Below are positions 20,016 to 31,516 of a stretch of 64,000 nt of DNA, one piece after another. Position numbers and translations under genes: made by a program. The notes under the pieces are model-generated. The model searched no databases, was not told the DNA's origin, and saw only the letters and a list, made by a program, of their open reading frames with translations. Position 1 is the first letter of the stretch; each line of letters starts with the position of its first letter. The DNA lies in assembly GCF_038502225.1 (NCBI RefSeq), contig NC_091369.1, positions 17,225,224 through 17,289,223 of the forward strand. The letters are read 5' to 3'. This stretch comes from Cherax quadricarinatus. Taxonomy: Eukaryota; Arthropoda; Malacostraca; Decapoda; Parastacidae.

Positions 20016-20865
20016 CTAAAATTAAAGCAAAATAAGTGCCCAGGTCCAGACGAAGTCCATGCAAGAGCACAAGTTCGTTGAGGGTCCGGAGACTAATTTA
20101 GTTTTAGTTTCTCTAGTTGTTTGATAACTACGTCCCTCGTGACTGTAATATTAACTGCTTTTTCTCATAACGTGAATAATTATTAATTGCTGGGATATCA
20201 TTTATGTCTTCCTGTGTGAAGACTGAGCGAAAATAACTAATGATACAGACCAAATGTCCTGCTCATTATCAGTAGCTGTCCAGACCTAGTTCTCAGTGGT
20301 TCTATTTTTTTCCAGTTCTTTGTCCAATACACTTGAAAGAACACTTGTGGGTTTGTCTTTGACTAACTAGCTACTCTAATTTCAGAGTTAATTAATTTCA
20401 CACCACTGTTTTAATATTAACATATTCCTCAAAAAGGCTATCCTCTCACCAGCTGATGTGCCTATAAATTCCTTTCTTCTGTCTTAATATATGCTTTAGT
20501 CTCCTATTCCTTCACTTGGGATCTTTATTATTTAACTTTATTCTCTGGGGAGTATATATAATTTAGACACACTGTACATTATTAAGAAAAAAGTCACATT
20601 CGCAGATTGTATCGGTTATTGTTAGTATGATCTTGGTAAATAGAATCATTACTCAGATATCCCCAGTCAAGATTTGGCAGGTGTTTACTTTAAGTTCATT
20701 ATAACAGACAGAACGAAAATCTGGGACTTTTATTGTAATATTCTTATTATCGTACTCCAAAGTATTATCAATGATCTCTAGAATCTTTTACTAGCATTTC
20801 TTTATTTGACTAAACCAGGTTGAGCAAGACATTACCGCTGGTAGGCGCTAGGAAACAGAATAGTC
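20016..20865 (-). pseudogene. CR1/L2-like LINE remnant (with a short inverted piece at its edge)
   Basis: From about 20860 down to 20095 the minus strand gives scattered blocks of the CR1/L2-like LINE seen intact at 51073-53638: 'SGNVLLNLV' (compare 'RGNNLLDFVLANKDSL'), 'KVPDFRSV', and the pre-RT linker, ending 'VIKQLEKLKLN'. At 20020-20060 the same block appears on the plus strand ('KLKQNKCPGPDEVHARA'). Two pieces of the region thus meet tail to tail. It is heavily decayed. Confidence 0.65.
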
Positions 20866-22337
20866 CTGTAGGGTGAGATTTTACCACTTCCTACTTAATG
20901 ACCCAGGAAAGTTATGGTAAACTGGCTAATAGATGACTTACTAAGACTGGCTCTAACATGTATGTCACGACCCTCTCAAAGACATCTTGGAACCAATATG
21001 GGACACATTGGTTTCAAGTATCAGAAAACGCAGCTAAATATTCCAGGTAAGCTGTCATGCCTGCAAACCATTTAATGGCAAGATAGATCAGCGAGCTCTT
21101 CATGTTAAACGGGGTCACAGTACACTGATAATGACCTCCTGGTATTACGAAGGCACAAATGTCCATGATTTCACCAGTTAAGAGAACTTGATAGAGCCCT
21201 TTAAAATGTCCAGTTTAGAAACATACATGACCATACCCACAAAATCCAACTTGTCGTCATTTCGAGTAAGATGGTAAGCATCTGGTTCTAAGATCTCATT
21301 CACCGTGCAATAATACGTACACATTCGTAGTTCCCAATCAGATTTTTTCACAAGGATGCAAGGTGAGACGCATGTTCTAATATACCTACTACCTCATGCT
21401 GAAGTAGTCTCTGCTCTTCTGGACTAATTCTGTAGGTATAGAGTTTAATAAGTTAGCAGAGTTAACGTCCGTGATGTGATAACCAACGCTGAAAATACTC
21501 GGAACATCCGAAATTATAATGGGATAGTTTTGCAGAAGAGTGGCGAGATTTGTCATTTGGACTTCTGCAAGTTCTGAGACAAAATGGAGAGGATCCTGGA
21601 GGAGAGCCGAGTTAGGAAGCCTTATTTGAACCTCCTGAACTGAGTGCAAGGAATCATGGTCACCATCAGGGTCTGAAGCACAATAGGAAAAGGTCATTAT
21701 TTGTTGCCTGAGGTGGTTCTAAGAATTTTTGATTTGGTTAATGTGGTACACTTTACCAAAATTTGGTTTGTCTAGAAGTGCTACCAGTTCGTTAAGGTCT
21801 TTGTGAATTTCTCCTTTAGTGTGTGACCTGGTACAAGTTCCTGAAATAACAACTTTTCACCTTTGTCACACTAACGAAATTTAACTGCCTTGTTATACCT
21901 CTTTTCCATGTTGGTTTGGGCAGTTATTAGTTCTCCTTATCCAGAAGTCGTGCCACGTGTAGAATTGTATGGAGTCTTCTTGGTTTTTTCTACCAACCAT
22001 CCTTACAGTATGCCCAAAAAATGAACTGGAATGGACTGTACCATGTAGATTCCTGCAAAATTTCTCATGTGGCAAAAAAGCAGCAGACATAACGATTCAT
22101 CCCAGTCTGTAAGAATAATATTTGCAGTACGAACGCATCATGATTTTCAAAGGTGTGGTGTAACCTAACCAATGCTTCTTGGGATTGAGTGTGATATATT
22201 GAGGATAGTCTTTATTTAATTCCTATTCAGCTGAAGACTTCTCTAAATGTTTTTGCAGTAAAATTAGTGTCCATATCACTCTGAATAGATCGTGGAATTA
22301 CATCCTGGGATATATATCTAATAAAGGCTATCAATGT
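20866..22337 (-). pseudogene. Ty3/gypsy pol with integrase before reverse transcriptase (Gmr1-like order)
   Basis: In the minus-strand direction the first part (22337-21890) is an integrase. It has the core block around 'IPRSIQSDMDTNFTAKTFRE' (second catalytic Asp region), then 'RSYCKYYSYRLG' and the C-terminal 'NKAVKF...LVPGHTLKEKFT'. Downstream comes an RT: 'IRLPNSALLQDPLHF', 'LLQNYPIIISDVPSIFS', 'LTGEIMDICAFVIPGGHYQC', 'TPFNMKSS', 'AYLEYLAAFSDT' and 'FTITFLGH'. The expected polymerase Y-x-D-D is changed to Y-L-E-Y. INT-then-RT is the order of the Gmr1-like clade and the reverse of ordinary gypsy. Stops and frameshifts are many. Confidence 0.7.
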
Positions 22338-23575
22338 GGTCTTAGTACTACACAGTTTAAAAGAAAAGTAAAAAGGGGGATCAGAAAGGCTAAACGTGAC
22401 TATGAAATTAGAGTTGCTAATGAATCAAAGACTAATCCAAAAGGGTTCTTTTAAGTGTATACGACGAAGGTGAGTGAAAAAGTAGGACCTCTGAAAATTG
22501 GGAATGGACAGTTGAAAGATAACGAACTGGAAACGTGTTCTCTATTTAATGATTATTTTTTGTCAGTCTTTACACAAGAAGACGTAAATGAGATTCCAGA
22601 AATTAAAAATTATTTAGTTTCTGAAGAATTCAAATTAACTAGTATTACTGTCACGAAGGACATGGCTATCAAACAGATAGATAAACTGAAGCAAAATAAG
22701 TCCCTGGGGCCCAACGAGTTGTTTTCCAGAATACTTAGAGAATGCAAGATGGAACTTAGTCAGCCATTAACGAGTGTGTTTAATGCGCCCATCTTAACTA
22801 GTATTGTGCCAAAGATGTGGAAAATAGCTAATGTAGTTCCTATATTAAAATGAAGGGATAAGTCCACTCCTTCAAATTACCGTCCAATAAGCCTGACGTC
22901 TATAGTAGGCAAATTATTAGAATCAATTATAGCTGATATTATTAGAGGTCACCTTGAAGAGCATAATTTGATTAATGAATCTCAGCATGGGTTCACGAGA
23001 GGTTCCTGCCTGACAAATTTACTGACGTTCTTCAACAAAACATTTGAGGCAGTAGACAGAGTGATAAAGAATATGATATTGTTTTTGGATTTTTTTAAAG
23101 CCTTCGATAGAGTACCTCACAAGAGACTCTTAAGAAAAGTGGCAGCTCATGTTATAGGAGGTAAAGTTCTAGCATGGATAGAGGCATGGCTTACCAATAG
23201 AAAGCAGAAAGTTTCCATTAATAGGGTCAAATCTGAATGGGGATTAGTCACTAGTGGCGTTTCACAAAGATCAGTTTTAGGCCTCTCTTGTTCATAATTT
23301 ATATTAGAGACCTTGATGAAGGAATTACAAGTGACATGAGCAAATTTGCTTATTATACATTAATAGGCCGTACGATTCATTCTGAGTAGGATACCAATAA
23401 ATTCCAGGAGGATTCGGACAAATTAATGTCTCGGTCTGAAAAATGGCAGATGAAGTTTATTGTGGACAAGTGTAAAGCACTTGTCCTTGGTAATGAAAAT
23501 AACCCTTGAAGTTATAAACTATGTGAAGTAGAGCTTGATCATACAGAATGTAATAAAGTTGGTAGAATTACCGAC
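22338..23575 (+). pseudogene. CR1/L2-like LINE, RT region
   Basis: Plus-strand frames carry 'KVSEKVGPLKIGNGQLKDNE', 'FNDYFLSVFTQEDVNEIPEI', 'IDKLKQNKSLGPNELFSRIL', then a stop, then 'NYRPISLTSIVGKLLESIIA', 'QHGFTRGSCLTNLLTF', 'ILFLDFFKAFDRVPHKRLLR' and 'VTSGVSQRSVLGLS'. Beyond 23297 the palm is broken: the A-D-D block is not recognisable. The family is that of 39047-41640 and 51073-53638. It is truncated at its 3' side by the PLE that starts at about 23580. Confidence 0.8.
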
Positions 23576-23623
23576 AATATGTAAAGTAAAAGGACACAAG
23601 TGCAACTAATGTGACATTTATTG

Positions 23624-23660
23624 TGGCAACGTTTCGCTCTCCAGGAGCTTTATCAAGCCA
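23624..23660 (-). ncRNA. Hammerhead-like motif of PLE-1, copy 1
   Basis: On the minus strand: stem I 5' arm UGGC (23660-23657), core UUGAUAA (23656-23650), linker A, stem II GCUC-CUGGA-GAGC (23648-23636), GAAA (23635-23632), palindromic CGU (23631-23629), U at the cleavage position, stem I 3' arm GCCA (23627-23624). The layout matches hammerheads with a minimal stem III. Core positions equivalent to C3 and G8 are U and A, which could still pair. Confidence 0.7.
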
Positions 23661-23936
23661 TTACAAAAAATACATGGACACAGAGGGTATATAAAGGCTC
23701 TGAGTGAGGTGCAATACTAGTGAGGTACCATTTCGATGTTCACTAGTGGTAGTAGTAGTAGTAGTAACAAAAATAATGCAATATGGAAGAGCAAATAATT
23801 CGTACATGAGTAAAAGGATATAAAAGCTATTACTTGGGTAACATAAAAATAGGTTGGACAAATATAGACTGGAAAGATGCAGCTTCTTTCAGTGTTCACT
23901 CTCTGTAATGTGCTTTGCGTAATATAACAGGAGAGA

Positions 23937-25403
23937 CTATGTGATGGCAGGGTTTACTGTTTTCAGGAGGATTCTTGCTAAGACTTCGGAGATGGTGAAG
24001 CAGCCATTGTTTTGTTTAATTGTATTCGAAACAGCGATCAGTGCTGATTCAAGGCACTTGCGTGTGCGGAAATTAGTTTCTTTGATCACTAATTGGGCGT
24101 CTCTGAATTTCATGAGATGATTGGTGGAATTTCGGTGTTGTACACAGGCGTTGTTTAAGTTGTCGTTCCTACATGCGTAAATGTGTTCATTGAGGCGGGT
24201 GTCGAGGTTTCTTGCTGTTTCACCTACGTAGATCTTGTCACAGCCTCCACAGGGTATAGTGTAAACTCCTGCATTGACTGGTTCGTGGTGCTTGGGTTTT
24301 GTCCTGGTTAGATCCTTTATTGAAGTTGTAGAAGCGATGGCGACTCTGGTGTTAGCTTGTGAAAGTACTTTTGAGACGTTTAGTGCAACCTGGCTGTTGG
24401 GAAGAATTATAACTTTGTTGGGAGCGGTGTTGATGCGTGGAGAATTGATGATCTGAAGAGCTCTTTTCTTGCAGTCTTTGATGAAAAAAGAAGGAAATTG
24501 TAACTCAGTGAATGTTTGGTGAATGTAAGTACATTCCTCGTCAAGAAACTCAGGACTACAAATTCGGTATGCTCTTAGGAAAAACCCGATGATGATGCCT
24601 CTTTTGGTCTTGGTATCTTGACTGGAATAGAAGTGTGTGAGATCATTTTTATTGGTGGGTTTCCGATAAACTTGAAATCTTAGGTTGTTGTCTACTTTGT
24701 GAATGAGGACATCGAGGAAAGGTAGCTTGTCATTGGACTCTTCTTCTAGTGTAAACTGAATCGCTGGTTCAACTGCGTTGAGCCTTGCCTGAAGATCCCG
24801 TACATCAAAACGTTTTGGAGTTATTACGAGGACATCGTCCACGTAACGTAACCAAGTGACGCTTGAAGGGATGATGTTGGCGAAGTGTTCGGACTCTAGG
24901 TGTTCCATGTATAAGTTGGCTAGGACGGCACTTATTGGGGACCCCATTCCCATGCCGTAGGTTTGTTTGTAGAGCTTGTTATTGAAAGAAAAACAGTTGA
25001 AGTTAACACAGAGTTCAATCAAGTCAACAAAATCTCCGGGAGGTAAAGGAAGATTAAGGTCCTGGTTGACTTTACGTCGTAGAACCTCGATGGCTTTTTT
25101 GGTAGGTACTTTTGTGAAGAGGGAAGTCACATCCAAACTGCTTAGTTTCTTGTTACGGATGGAGAGGTTACGGATGCGGTTGAGAAGGTCGCATGAGTGT
25201 TTAAGATGAGCGGGGCTGATGGTCCCCAGAAGGCAGGAAAGATGTTTGGCAAGAACTCCGGCTAGTTTGTGTGGAGCACTGCCTATTCCTGACGTGATTG
25301 GTCTGAGAGGAATATTGTGTTTATGGGTCTTGGGTAAACCATACATGTGTGCTGGTTTAGGGTTGCTTGGTAACAAGTACAGAAGTTTCTTTCCTTCTCT
25401 AGT
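23937..25403 (-). CDS. PLE-1 reverse transcriptase with GIY-YIG endonuclease (N-terminus missing)
   Basis: The uninterrupted frame encodes the Penelope-type RT: 'MYGLPKTHKHNIPLRPITSG', 'LSSLDVTSLFTKVP' (catalytic Asp), 'KQTYGMGMGSPISAVLANLY' and 'WLRYVDDVLVI' (catalytic Y-V-D-D). After a linker comes a GIY-YIG endonuclease: 'GVYTIPCGGCDKIYVGETAR', with G-V-Y and I-Y-V-G, then 'LDTRLNEH' with Arg, 'HLMKFRDAQLV' and 'KCLESALI' with Glu. PLEs use this nuclease to cut target DNA and prime copying. About 480 residues are present; the N-terminal 'ADKGGG' region kept in copy 2 is lost here. No stop or frameshift is visible in the remaining part. Confidence 0.92.
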   Translation of the reverse strand, partial: TREGKKLLYLLPSNPKPAHMYGLPKTHKHNIPLRPITSGIGSAPHKLAGVLAKHLSCLLGTISPAHLKHSCDLLNRIRNLSIRNKKLSSLDVTSLFTKVPTKKAIEVLRRKVNQDLNLPLPPGDFVDLIELCVNFNCFSFNNKLYKQTYGMGMGSPISAVLANLYMEHLESEHFANIIPSSVTWLRYVDDVLVITPKRFDVRDLQARLNAVEPAIQFTLEEESNDKLPFLDVLIHKVDNNLRFQVYRKPTNKNDLTHFYSSQDTKTKRGIIIGFFLRAYRICSPEFLDEECTYIHQTFTELQFPSFFIKDCKKRALQIINSPRINTAPNKVIILPNSQVALNVSKVLSQANTRVAIASTTSIKDLTRTKPKHHEPVNAGVYTIPCGGCDKIYVGETARNLDTRLNEHIYACRNDNLNNACVQHRNSTNHLMKFRDAQLVIKETNFRTRKCLESALIAVSNTIKQNNGCFTISEVLARILLKTVNPAIT

Positions 25404-28400
25404 GCCTAACTCCTTTGATAAATCCTACCTCCGCACGTCTTTGACCATGTTTCCGGCTTCTCCCTATAAGTTGCGACGATTTTCAGATCACCCGCACATC
25501 TCTGGTCGGACCACCTCTGTTTCCCCACCTAGACGACCCCGACAGTTAACAGATGACACTGCTTCAACTACCTCTCGCTCTTCCCAGAAATGACTAGCAC
25601 GACACTCACTCTCACACACTACGTTCCAAAGTACTCAATATACCAAGTTTTTAACTCTGCAACCGACATCTCTCACTGATTATATTTCTGATCATAGTAT
25701 CAGCTAGGCACTCCTGCGCCATGTTGGTCAAAATATTTTAATTCTTCATTTAAAAGTGGTCCACGCATATTTACGGTATGAAACGCTGGCCAGGCCTGTA
25801 GTCTGTCCATTCTTACCTAAATGATACTCCTGTCACTATTCAGAATCACTTTTCTCTCAATTCTTGCAGTGGTACTGTAGCCCTTCCTCATGTCGTTGTT
25901 CAACGTGATTTCCGCACATGTGACACCGACATTCTGGAGCATCTTGAGCTCAAAGACCTCCCAGTTCTCAAAGTGGACACTTATGTATTTCCTGCCCGCA
26001 GGTGGAGACGCTTCCCCTGCAATGTAGCTTGCTCAGGGTTTTGATTGCCGAGAACTTCCGGCCTCAGTCTATATTCAGGACACCGTTTATAAGTCCAAAA
26101 GTCGATCTCTACACCACAATAGTGTAGAAATCGTTGGCGCTTCAGCTACTCTGTGAAATATTGTCCATGGCAGAATACCCAGTCTGTGATGCTCCTGACC
26201 ATACCAATACATCCTGCAACCTACCTACCTCCTGTTTTAATTATAATAAGGCTCACCCAGCTTATTTATGTCATTGCCAAGTTTACTTTAAAGAACAAGA
26301 AATCCTCTGTCTCAAAGAAAAAAAGGGTTTCACTTACGCAATGGCAATCTCTCATCTCCTCTTCAAAGGAAAATTTCCAGGAGGTACCTTGGTGGTACCT
26401 ACTTCAACAATCTCCCCTGTCTACAAGACCTTTCACAATCTCCTTTGTCTACAAGACCTTTCACAACTACACCAGCCCATGGCCTCTCTACTTCTAAGCC
26501 ATCCCCAAAGTTCGAATCTCCTTTAACTCTTCCTTTATTTATCTTTACAAACATCTTTCTTTTCCAGTCTCATTGCTTTACCTCTTACTGTCTCTGTTAC
26601 GGGTGTGGAGGTTCATCCTCTCCTGTCCGCTCCCAAGTTTCTTCCCAAGCTAAGTCTAGCTTTTTAGCCTCCCTTCTTTGATGACTTCCATCGTCTCTTC
26701 GACTTTTTCTCACCCTCCTCCTTCTGTCTCTGACATACTATCTGCAACGTTTTTGTCTTCTGAAACGCCTGAAGCTGTGTCCGAATATGATAAGGAAACA
26801 AAACCAATGGTGGACACCGATCCACCTCCCATTACTCCTTTTCCTCGCTTTTCTAAACCATCTTCATGACTCCTTCCTTTGCAGTTGCTGCAATTCTTCG
26901 CTACCCATTTATCTTCCTCTTCCTCCTCATCTAGACTTTACTAACCCTCTTCCTCCAGACACACCTACTACTTCATGATACCTATATACCTTTCTTTGTA
27001 AATCATGAATTATTTTCAGTGGAATATTCGAGGCCTCAGGGATAATCGGCGTGAGCTTCAGGTGTAGCTCTTCCAGTTTTTCCTTGTGTCTGTTTACAAA
27101 AACCTATATTGCGCTCCGCTGTTATTCATCCTGTCTCGGGCTGCATTTTACTGCATTCATTGGAGCCTTTTCTGAGGAAACTTTTAATGTAAGTGCACTT
27201 CTTATTCGAACCGGTATATATCATACCATCAGATCTTTGTTCATACTTCGCTGCATTACACTGCAGCACGTATCTACTTGAACAAGTGGTATACAGTCTG
27301 CTCTTTATATCTTTCTGCTCTCGAGCATTATCTATTCCAGCTATTGCATTTCTGGTTTCTTCCCTACCGCCACATCTCTTATTAGGTAATTTTAATGGTC
27401 ATCATTTCCTCCGGGGGACTCACTGCGACTCTCGTGGCGATCAGTTAGAGGCTCTTCTCACTTCTCTTCCCCTCCATGTTTTAAATATGGGTACTCCCAC
27501 CAATTTTGATCCTTTTGATCCTCATACTCAATCTCTCTCTCTTGCATTGATCTCTCGGTTTTCTTGTTCTCAACTGCGCTTGACTTGACATTACCTGGTC
27601 TGTGCTCCCAGATTTATATGACAGCAATCATTTTCCTATCCTCCTTACCTCCCATTCATATTATCGTCCTCCTCGAAGCCCACGTTGGCAATTTAAATGG
27701 ACGAATTGAGACCTTTACTGGTGTCAAACCATCTTTAGTGAGAAGCCTTCGACCTGCACTGATAACCTATTACAACTATTTTTGACTTCGATTTTAACCG
27801 AGTCTGTACATTCAGTTTTTTTTTTTTTTTCAAAATTTGTGTAGGCACTCTCAGAAATGTGGTTTCCTGCTTGTGCTCATGCAATAGGTTTGAATTATGC
27901 TGTATGAGGCTGATATCATTACAATAGGACCACAGAACGACTCCTTAATTTTAAGAGAGTGAGAGGTTGCTTGTTGTGTCATCGGTGAAGCCAAACGCAT
28001 TTATTGGGGATTTATGTTTCTACCATTACTTTGTCAGCATAGTTGCTGTTCATCCTTATGTGTGTTGTATAGCTTAGCTGAGTATCATAGTACCATCCAT
28101 GTGTTTTATATAGACGATCCCTACTAGGCCTAGTGACTGTATGACGTCACGGGATGCGGCATGAGTGAGTGGGATGCGCTACCTCACTCTCAGTCCATGC
28201 TTAGACCTACCAGGCAGCAACACGGCAGACTGGGCCTCCCTTACCACAGTCTGACAATATATAGTGTTACCATCCACAAGTGTGTTTATCTTCAACCATC
28301 ATATCTCCTTACGAACCCCCATGACAACTTCGGATTCCTCTATGAGTGAAATTAGGAGAAAGGTACAGAAACTGAGTGGCAAGTATTCTCTAGACCCGTC

Positions 28401-29195
28401 TCCCGTTCTTCTTGTTGCTGGTGTCATCATTAAAAGACCTCTTGAAGATGCCACAGACATTGGAGATCATCTTCTCCATATCTCTCAGTGGCTATCTATG
28501 CCCCTCCTTTCTTTCCTTCATTTCTGCCAGAGAGTTACTGCCTTTAGACTTTTCATATTCATATGGTTCTGCATTTATATCCGTCAGCCCTTACAGTTCT
28601 CTCACGTTTTTTTAAATCTTATTTGGCAGCAAGGGGTTCTTTACCACCTCTGGAAAACTGCCTTTGTTCTGCCTTTTCTTAAACCAGGTACTTCGGGCCA
28701 TGATGCATCACACTATCGTCCCACTTTGCTCTTATCAGTCCAATTTGCTGGTTGATGGAACGTCTAGTAGACAGACGTTTGGTGTGGTATTTAGAGAGAC
28801 ACAATTGTCTCTCCACTAGTCAATTAAACTTTCATAAGGGCAGCTCTCCTATTGACCCCTAACTCCACTTAGATGCCTATGTTCGTAATGCCTTTGCTTG
28901 TAACCACTCAGTTATCGTGGTCTTTCCTGATCTCGAAGAAGCATAAGACACCACTTGGAGATAAAACGTCTTGGCCGATGCTCATTCCCGAGGCCTCCAA
29001 GGCAAGCTGCTATTTTTTCCTTAGAAACTTACATCAGATGTATTTCCGTGTTCGAGTTAATAACTCGTTTTTCCCGGATTGTGTCCTTGATGAAGGTGTC
29101 CCTCAGGGATGTGTACTTAGCACCGCTCTTTTTCTAATAGTTATAAATTATCTGGACACTGTTCTTCCATCTAATATTTGATCATCACTTTATGT
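25404..29195 (+). pseudogene. LINE C (I/Jockey-type), ORF1 and ORF2 to mid RT, degenerate
   Basis: Positions 25404-26990 resemble the ORF1 (gag-like) region also seen on the minus strand at 29200-30950. From 27006 the endonuclease begins ('MNYFQWNIRGLRDNRREL', with stop), then 'NMGTPTNFDPFDPHTQSLSL' and 'PRWQFKWTN'-like sequence with frameshifts. An LTR-like repeat interrupts at 28032-28314. The pre-RT linker resumes as 'EIRRKVQKLSGKYSLDPSPV', followed by 'GVLYHLWKTAFVLPFLKPG' and 'VFELITRF...EGVPQGCVLSTALFLI' (RT). It ends abruptly at about 29195. It is long dead. Confidence 0.75.
28032..28314 (+). mobile_element. LTR-like repeat inside LINE C (second copy)
   Basis: It starts TGTCAGCATAGTTGCTG and ends near 'tctccttacga', as does the copy at 13516-13814 (reversed). 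Shared blocks include 'atccatgtg', 'gtgacgtcac' type ('tgacgtcacggga'), 'cagtctgacaata' and 'caagtgtgt'. It separates 'TIT' from 'SMSEIRRKVQKLSGKY' of the LINE C frame. A clear target duplication could not be settled by eye. Confidence 0.6.
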
Positions 29196-31427
29196 CAAAT
29201 GATGGTAACGGGTTTGCAGCAATGCGAAGGAAGGAGTCATGTAGATGGTTTAGAAAAGGAAGGAAGAGGAGTGACAGGAGGTGAATCGGTGTCCATCATT
29301 GGCTTTGTTTCGTCAGTATATTCGGAGACAGCTTCAGGGGTTTCAGAAGACAAGGACGTTGCAGAGATTTTGACGTCAGAGACAGGAGGAGGAGGATGAG
29401 TAAAGATCGAAGAGACAATGGAAGTTACCAAAGAATGGGGATGAAAAGCTAGACTTAGCTTGGGAAGAAACTTGGGAGTAGACAGGAGAGGATGAACCTC
29501 CACGAATGTGGAGGTTCATCCTCTAAGGGGTAAAGTACAAGGCAATGAGACTGGAAATGAAAGATGTTTGGAAGGATAAATGAAGGAGGGGTTAAAGGAG
29601 ATTTGATCTTTTGGGATGGTTTAGACTTTGGAGAAGTACAGAGGCGAAGCGAAGGTGTAGTTGTGAAAGGTTTTGTAGACAAAGATACATGCGAGCGAGA
29701 TGAAGATTCAAGAACAGTGTGAGGCGACGAGGTAGGGACCTCTGAGTTTAGGGCGGTGGAAGTTGTGATCACAAAGGAGATTGTAGAAGTAGGTTCCACC
29801 AAGGTTGGAAGCCGATTAGTAACGCTCAAAAAAGAAATTCGTTGAAATCTTACTTAAAAGCGGAGATGAGAGACTTCCACAGCGTATGTGAAGGCATTTT
29901 TACTCTTTGAGATAGCGGATTTCTCGTTCTTTTAAGTAAACTTGGCAATGTCATGAATAAGCCTTGTGAGCCTTAGTACAATTAAGCTAGGAGGGAGGTA
30001 GGCTGCAGGATGTATTGGTATGGTCAGGAGCACCACAGACTGGACATTCTGCCATGGACATGGAATATTTCACTGAGTAGCTAAAGCGCCAGCAATTTCT
30101 ACACTATTGTGGTGAAGAGACCGACTTTTGGACTTGTAAACGGTGTCCTGAAATAGAGACCGAGGACGGAAGTTCTCGGCAGTCAAAACCTAAGCGAACT
30201 ACATTGCAGGGCAAGCATCTTCACCAGCGGGCAGGAAGTACATAAGTGTCCACTTTGAGAACTGGGAGGTCTTGGAGCTCATAATGCTCGAGAATGTCGG
30301 TGTCACTGCAAGAATTGAGAGAAATGTGATTTTTGAATAATGACAGGAGTATCATGTAGGTAAGAATGGACAAATTGTGAACCTGGCCAGCGTTTCATAC
30401 CGTGAATATGCATGCACCACTTTTAAAAGCAAGAATTTAAATATCTTGACCAACATGATGCAGGAGTGCCTAGCTGATACTATGATCAGAAAGATAGGCA
30501 GTGAGAGATGGTGGTTGCAGAGATAAAAACTTAGCCCATTAAGTATTCTGAAACGTAGTGTGTGAGGAGAGCGAGTGTCGTGCTAGTCATTTCTGGGAAG
30601 AGCGAGAGATAGTTGAAGCAGTGTTATCTGTTAACTGTAGTGTTCGTCTAGGTAGGGTACCAGAGGTGGTCCGAGCAGAGATGTGCGGATGATCTGAAAA
30701 TCGTCGCAACGTATAGGGAGAAGCCGGAAGCATGGTCGAAGACGTGCGAGGTAGGATTTATCAAAAGAATTAGGCATAACCCAGGTACCAGAGATGGGCA
30801 ATAAAGTGTTACCCGCAGAAGGTACCGAGGTGTTAGAAAGAACCGAAGAATGGTCCGATAACGAGGCAGGGTCAGAAGAGTGCGCTGCAACAGAAAAGAG
30901 TCAGGGAGGAGTATCATGGGCTTGGGACTCCATCGTTACGTCACTGTCACTTGTTTTTCCGAAATAAGGAAAAAGTATAAAGCAAAAATTGCTGAAAAAG
31001 GAAAGGAGGGGGGTAACGCGGAGGGGTAGCTCCTAGGAGGAATGAAAGGGCACCCAAGAGGACATCAGAGCAGCCAGTAGTGAAGATGCGGCCTGGAACC
31101 CATGCCATACCTTACCTTTCATGCCAGTAAACCGGCAGTCCAGCTCACATCCACCGAGCCACCTTGGTGAACTGAAGAGCGGGAGGTCCGAATCCTGCCA
31201 CAAGGCATACCCCCTTCGGATACCACCTCCCAGAATCCGACAGGCAGCTTCCAGAAATACACTAGTCACCTGAAAGACATCACTGCACTACACAAAAGCG
31301 ACACTAAAACCAAGGACCTCAATGGAATGGGATTCACAATGATATCCGCCCCCAACCTAGTAGCTAGAATTCCTGAGGGGAAAACCCCATAGGCAAAAAG
31401 TGGGAAAGGGAAGAGAGGGCAGGGATG
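29196..31427 (-). pseudogene. LINE C 5' half (5' UTR and ORF1), inverted next to the plus copy
   Basis: On the minus strand ORF1 begins near 30931 ('MESQAHDTPPDSFLLQRTL') and runs, with frame changes, through 'CPSLVPGLCLILL', 'TNRLPTLVEPTSTISFVITT', 'PSKPKPSQKIKSPLTPPSFI'-like blocks and 'VSEYTDETKPMMDTDSPPVT' to about 29210. The same order is present on the plus strand at 25404-26870 ('VSEYDKETKPMVDTDPPPIT'). The region above 30950 is the presumed 5' UTR. Both copies contain ORF1, so this is two insertions tail to tail and not one twin-primed copy. Confidence 0.7.
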
Positions 31428-31516
31428 GGGAGTAATGAAAGGGTCTTCCGTTTCATTTCCCCTTTACTCCAACTGGAGTAATGAAAGGGTCTTCCCTTTC
31501 ATTACTCCAGTTGGAG
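31428..31516. repeat. Foldback with a perfect 23-bp inverted repeat
   Basis: Arms 31467-31489 and 31494-31516 are exact reverse complements (ctccaactggagtaatgaaa + ggg) around a 4-nt loop, tctt. A second, imperfect hairpin of the same motif ('ggagtaatgaaaggg') lies just before it at 31428-31470. It sits at the 5' edge of the LINE C copy on the minus strand and may be its 5' UTR or a separate foldback element. Confidence 0.9.

Larger units (their letters stand above)
23576..25403 (-). mobile_element. Penelope-like element PLE-1, copy 1
   Basis: A 5'-truncated PLE with one long frame (23937-25403), a 3' UTR with a (GTA)n run at 23748-23765, and a hammerhead-like motif at 23624-23660. It ends 'gtgtccttttactttac' on its own strand. 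The 5' edge at about 25403 abuts a LINE. A second copy lies on the plus strand at 48831-51072, so the window carries the family in both orientations. Confidence 0.92.

Noticed and set aside
24274..25593. Open frames antisense to the PLE-1 coding region (also 49204-49449 and 63418-63840)
   Set aside because: They are antisense shadows of the conserved RT frame; the same shadow appears opposite all PLE copies.
29196..31427. One twin-primed LINE C spanning 25404-31427
   Set aside because: Both halves contain ORF1, so they overlap in content and cannot be the two parts of one twin-primed copy.
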